A stretch of 25,077 nucleotides of DNA, taken from assembly GCA_947856335.1 (NCBI GenBank), contig CANUCD010000001.1, forward strand, positions 1 through 25,077. The letters are read 5' to 3'. A program made the translations under genes and the position numbers. This DNA comes from an uncultured Bacilli bacterium (GTDB lineage Bacteria; Bacillota_I; Bacilli_A; RF39; UBA660). Below are positions 22,386 to 25,077 of this stretch, in pieces. How positions within the stretch are numbered: the first letter of the stretch is position 1; the number at the start of each line of letters is the position of its first letter. The notes under the pieces were generated by a model. It was not told the DNA's origin. It ran no database searches and saw only the letters and a program-made list of their open reading frames with translations.

Positions 22386-23770
22386 TATTTTACCTCGTAA
22401 ATGGTTCCATCTCTCGTATCTTTTAAAGTAATACCCATACCTGCTAATTCATCACGAATAGAATCTGCTAGGGCATAGTCTTTATTTTTCTTAGCATCAT
22501 TTCTTTTTTCTATCATCTCTTTGATGTATTCTTCATCAATATTTTTTTCGTCTTTCTTTAGTAAATCTAATGATAACACTGCATCCATTTTTTCTATTAC
22601 TTTAATCTTTGTGGTATCATTTGTATCAGCTTTTAATAAATCATAAAGTAAAGTAATAGCATTCGCAGTATTCATGTCATCTTCTAGGCATTTGCTAAAC
22701 TTGGTAACGTACGTTTTTAATACATCTTCATCTATATTACCATCATTTTTTAAACTAGCTATTCTTGATTTTAGTTTTTTATAGGCATTTTCAGCTCCAG
22801 AAAGTGATTCAAAGCTAAAAGTTAGTTGCTTTCTATAATGACTAAGTAGTACCATAAAACGATAACTTAGAGGATTAAATCCTTCTTCTTCTAGAAATGA
22901 TACAGTTAATACTTTTCCTTTTGATTTGCTCATTTTACCAGATGCATCATTTAAGTGTTCGCCGTGTACCCAATATTTACACCAATCATGTCCTATGTAA
23001 GCCTCACTTTGAGCTATTTCATTAGTATGATGGGGAAATATGTTATCAACTCCACCACAGTGAATATCTAAATATTCCCCTAAATATTTTAAAGATATTC
23101 CAGAACATTCGATATGCCAGCCTGGGTAACCTTTACCAAAAGGACTATCCCATTTTAATTCTTGGTCTTCATATTTTGATTTAGTAAACCATAAGACAAA
23201 ATCTGTTTTATTTTTTTTGTTTGTATCTTCTTCAACAGTCTCTCTTACCCCACTTATTAGTTCTTCTCCAACATGATTAGTAAGTTTGTAATAATCATCT
23301 AGTTTTGATGTATCAAAATAAACATTTCCACCAGTTTGATATGCATAACCTGTATCTAATAATTTGGTAATTATTTTAATATATTCCTCTATATTGTTTG
23401 TAGCAGGACTTACAATATCAGGTTTTTTGATATTTAATTTTTCGGTATCTTTGAAAAATGCTTCGGTGTAAAATTTGGCTATATCAAGTACGGTTTTATG
23501 CTCCTTTTTGGCACTATTTACCATTTTATCATCGCCAGTATCAGCATCACTTGTTAAATGACCAACGTCTGTAATATTCATAACTCTTGTTACATCATAG
23601 CCTAAAAAGCGAAGTGTTTTTTCTAATATATCTTCCATAATATAGGTTCTTAAATTACCAATATGAGCATAACTATATACTGTTGGTCCACAAGTATACA
23701 TTCTTACAACTTTATCTTCCCAGGGAACAAAGTCTTCTATTTTTCTTGTCAATGTATTGTAAAGTTTCAT
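22385..23770 (-). CDS. cysS: Cysteinyl-tRNA synthetase
   Basis: A cytosolic class I aminoacyl-tRNA synthetase of 461 residues that charges tRNA-Cys. It shows the zinc Cys and HIGH region in MYTCGPTVYSYAHIGNLRTY, RVMNITDVGHLTSDAD, the zinc-site residues in HIECSGIS and DIHCGGVDNIFPHHTNE, and the KMSKS loop in GKMSKSKGK. The C-terminal helical domain ends ADSIRDELAGMGITLKDTRDGT, as in bacterial CysS. The ATG at 23770 is chosen over 23776 because the AAAGGA SD then sits 7 nt upstream instead of 2. It is first in a run with the YugP-like gene and fic. Confidence 0.97.
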   Translation of the reverse strand: MKLYNTLTRKIEDFVPWEDKVVRMYTCGPTVYSYAHIGNLRTYIMEDILEKTLRFLGYDVTRVMNITDVGHLTSDADTGDDKMVNSAKKEHKTVLDIAKFYTEAFFKDTEKLNIKKPDIVSPATNNIEEYIKIITKLLDTGYAYQTGGNVYFDTSKLDDYYKLTNHVGEELISGVRETVEEDTNKKNKTDFVLWFTKSKYEDQELKWDSPFGKGYPGWHIECSGISLKYLGEYLDIHCGGVDNIFPHHTNEIAQSEAYIGHDWCKYWVHGEHLNDASGKMSKSKGKVLTVSFLEEEGFNPLSYRFMVLLSHYRKQLTFSFESLSGAENAYKKLKSRIASLKNDGNIDEDVLKTYVTKFSKCLEDDMNTANAITLLYDLLKADTNDTTKIKVIEKMDAVLSLDLLKKDEKNIDEEYIKEMIEKRNDAKKNKDYALADSIRDELAGMGITLKDTRDGTIYEVK

Positions 23771-23792
23771 AATCATTTCCTTTCTTGTTATT

Positions 23793-23803
23793 ATTATATT
23801 ATA
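23793..23803 (-). promoter_or_regulatory. Overlapping candidate -10 elements for cysS
   Basis: The minus strand carries two overlapping TATAAT hexamers (23793-23798 and 23798-23803). They lie 23-30 nt before the cysS ATG, but no convincing -35 stands 16-18 nt upstream. Confidence 0.4.
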
Positions 23804-23944
23804 AAGTTTAAAGAAAGAAAAGATTTACTTATAAAGATAGAGCTATTTTATTGGGTAACGATTGTTATTTATCATTTTATTAAAGTTTTTCTTTGATTTT
23901 GGATATAAATTATCTTATTTTTCAAATACTATAAATGTGATTAT

Positions 23945-24769
23945 ATGAAATTAGAACAAAGAGCACTATTGATACATATATTAGTAAATATTTTACTTAT
24001 TATAGCAAAAGTTATAATTGGGTTTTTCTTTCATGTCTATTTATTAGTAGTGGATGCTATATATACGGGCAGTGATTTTTTGTTTAACATTCTTACTTGG
24101 ATTGGTATTAAGATTGGAAATAAAAAAGCTTGCAAAAAATATCCATATGGATATGGGAAAATCTTTTATGTTGTGTTACTAATAATTAACTTGATTAGTA
24201 TCATAGTTGGTATAGTTATATTAGTGTTAAGTTTTTTTATAGAATATCAAGTAAGTTCTATTTGGATAGTCTTTTTTCTTTTAGTTTTTATAATCATTAA
24301 ATTTGGAAGTGCACATTATTTATATGTTGTTGCTAAAAAAAGAGAAAATGACCTCTTATTATCTTCGAGTGTTATATCTAAAATGGAAGTTTATTCTACT
24401 ATTCTACTTATTTTTATTCTTTTTTTAAATCAGTTTTTCCCAATGTTTAATATGATTGGAAGTATTTTTATTGCTAGTATTCTTATTATTCAAAGTTTTT
24501 TATCAATTATAAAAAATAGTTGTATGCTTCTTGGAACATTAGAAGAAGATACCGTTTTAGAAGAAAAAGTATTACAAGCTGTGGATAAATATAAAGTTAT
24601 TAACATTTCTGATATTAAATTTATTAAGATTGGCTCTTATTATCAAGTTATTTTAAAAGTTAAAGTAAACAAAAATATTAAAGTAAGAGAGCTTCTTAAT
24701 ATTGAAAATAAAATAAAAAAAGAACTTAAAAAGTATCGATTTAAGTTCATTCATTTTCAGTTACTTTGA
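23945..24769 (+). CDS. Divergent cation diffusion facilitator (CDF) family transporter
   Basis: A 274-residue protein with six predicted helices and a C-terminal ~75-residue cytoplasmic domain of the ZT-dimer type (beta-rich, YYQVILKVKVNK, then RELLNIENKIKKELKK). The TM2 signature VDAIYTGSDFLFN and YPYGYGKI before TM3 are characteristic of CDF exporters, which move Zn, Mn or Fe out in exchange for protons. The metal site looks altered: where TM2 normally has HxxxD there is Y40xxxD44, and where TM5 has HxxxD there is I144xxxE148 (alignment by eye). The ATG at 23945 has no recognisable SD, unlike nearly every other gene here. It diverges from cysS and its stop abuts the secG stop. Confidence 0.83.
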   Translation: MKLEQRALLIHILVNILLIIAKVIIGFFFHVYLLVVDAIYTGSDFLFNILTWIGIKIGNKKACKKYPYGYGKIFYVVLLIINLISIIVGIVILVLSFFIEYQVSSIWIVFFLLVFIIIKFGSAHYLYVVAKKRENDLLLSSSVISKMEVYSTILLIFILFLNQFFPMFNMIGSIFIASILIIQSFLSIIKNSCMLLGTLEEDTVLEEKVLQAVDKYKVINISDIKFIKIGSYYQVILKVKVNKNIKVRELLNIENKIKKELKKYRFKFIHFQLL

Positions 24770-24988
24770 TTATTGTAAGAATAAAATTAGTGATATGATA
24801 AAAAATAATATTCCTAAAATTAAAGTTAGACGACTTATAAATAGTTCAAAGCCTCTTTCTTTCATATTTTGAAATAACATATCATTACCACCAGTTATTA
24901 TTTGACCAGCACTGCTTGCTTTATTTCCTTGAAGTAATACTACAACAATCAATAAAACAGATATTACTAGTAAAATTGTTTCTAACAT
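24770..24988 (-). CDS. secG: Preprotein translocase subunit SecG
   Basis: A 72-residue protein with two membrane helices. The connecting loop VVLLQGNKASSAGQIITGGND is the SecG signature. SecG supports SecYEG-mediated protein export. The ATG at 24988 is chosen because AAAGGA then sits 9 nt upstream; the ATGs at 24997 and 24994 lie too close to the SD. It converges with the CDF gene: the two stop codons are directly adjacent, with no terminator between them. Confidence 0.93.
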   Translation of the reverse strand: MLETILLVISVLLIVVVLLQGNKASSAGQIITGGNDMLFQNMKERGFELFISRLTLILGILFFIISLILFLQ

Positions 24989-25018
24989 AAACATCATTCC
25001 TTTTTGATTAGTAGATAT

Positions 25019-25047
25019 AGTATATCACAGTTTTTTAGTTAAAACAA
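25019..25047 (-). promoter_or_regulatory. Sigma-A promoter of secG
   Basis: On the minus strand a -35 TTGTTT (25042-25047) and a -10 TATACT (25019-25024) with a TGA extension are 17 nt apart. The predicted start is near 25012, about 24 nt before the ATG at 24988. Confidence 0.68.
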
Positions 25048-25077
25048 CTATAAGTTTTTGGGCACTTAATTTTATAT

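Noticed and set aside
1..25077. CRISPR arrays, tRNA or rRNA genes, insertion sequences, riboswitches
   Set aside because: No spaced direct repeats, no tRNA cloverleaf or rRNA-like block, no transposase frame and no leader long enough for a riboswitch were found on reading both strands; a covariance-model scan was not possible here.
25048..25077. Short TAAGT/ACTTA palindrome at the right edge
   Set aside because: A 5-bp stem with an 8-nt loop at the window edge is too weak to call as a terminator or RNA end.

Overview
The window is very AT-rich DNA that uses the standard bacterial code: TGA is a stop (for example in the ATGA junction near 15340) and Trp residues come from TGG. Clear Shine-Dalgarno (SD) motifs, sigma-A-type promoters and the gene families present (GlmS, MurT with its zinc ribbon, TagO/TagA/MnaA, an LtaS-type enzyme, SecG) point to a wall-bearing, low-GC Bacillota. 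A gut Bacilli/Erysipelotrichia-like lineage is plausible, but the sequence does not fix the taxon.

Layout. At the left end, partial murT (minus) and glmS (plus) diverge from a short double-promoter region. From about 2.8 to 20.6 kb lies an unbroken minus-strand envelope-polysaccharide locus in three transcription blocks. Block A (right, 18.3-20.6 kb) is a single long LtaS-like phosphotransferase. Block B (11.3-18.1 kb) holds an ornithine cyclodeaminase-family oxidoreductase, a nucleotidyltransferase fused to a HisC/CobD-type PLP enzyme, a CDP-glycerol glycerophosphotransferase-family protein, a Wzx-like flippase and a Wzy-like polymerase, closed by a terminator. Block C (2.8-11.2 kb) holds a GT2, a GT32-like and a GT4 glycosyltransferase, then TagA and TagO, then a GT-C enzyme, a DPM1-like GT2, a DUF2304 protein and UDP-GlcNAc 2-epimerase, closed by a terminator. 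From 20.9 kb rightward are a frameshifted fic gene, a YugP-like protein without its HEXXH site, cysS, a divergent CDF-type transporter on the plus strand and, convergent with it, secG.

How the genes fit together. TagO, TagA and MnaA match the set that builds the ManNAc-GlcNAc-PP-undecaprenol linkage unit of wall teichoic acid. The glycosyltransferases could extend it, and Wzx/Wzy would flip and polymerise it, in place of the usual TagGH exporter, which is not in the window. The DPM1-like GT2, DUF2304 and GT-C proteins look like a lipid-linked sugar decoration module that acts outside the membrane. The most novel part is the start of block B. Its gene content suggests synthesis of a CDP-activated amino-alcohol (ethanolamine-, aminopropanol- or serinol-phosphate type) and its transfer to the glycan. 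That is inference. No phosphonate genes, TagD-type cytidylyltransferase, CRISPR array, tRNA, rRNA or insertion sequence was seen.
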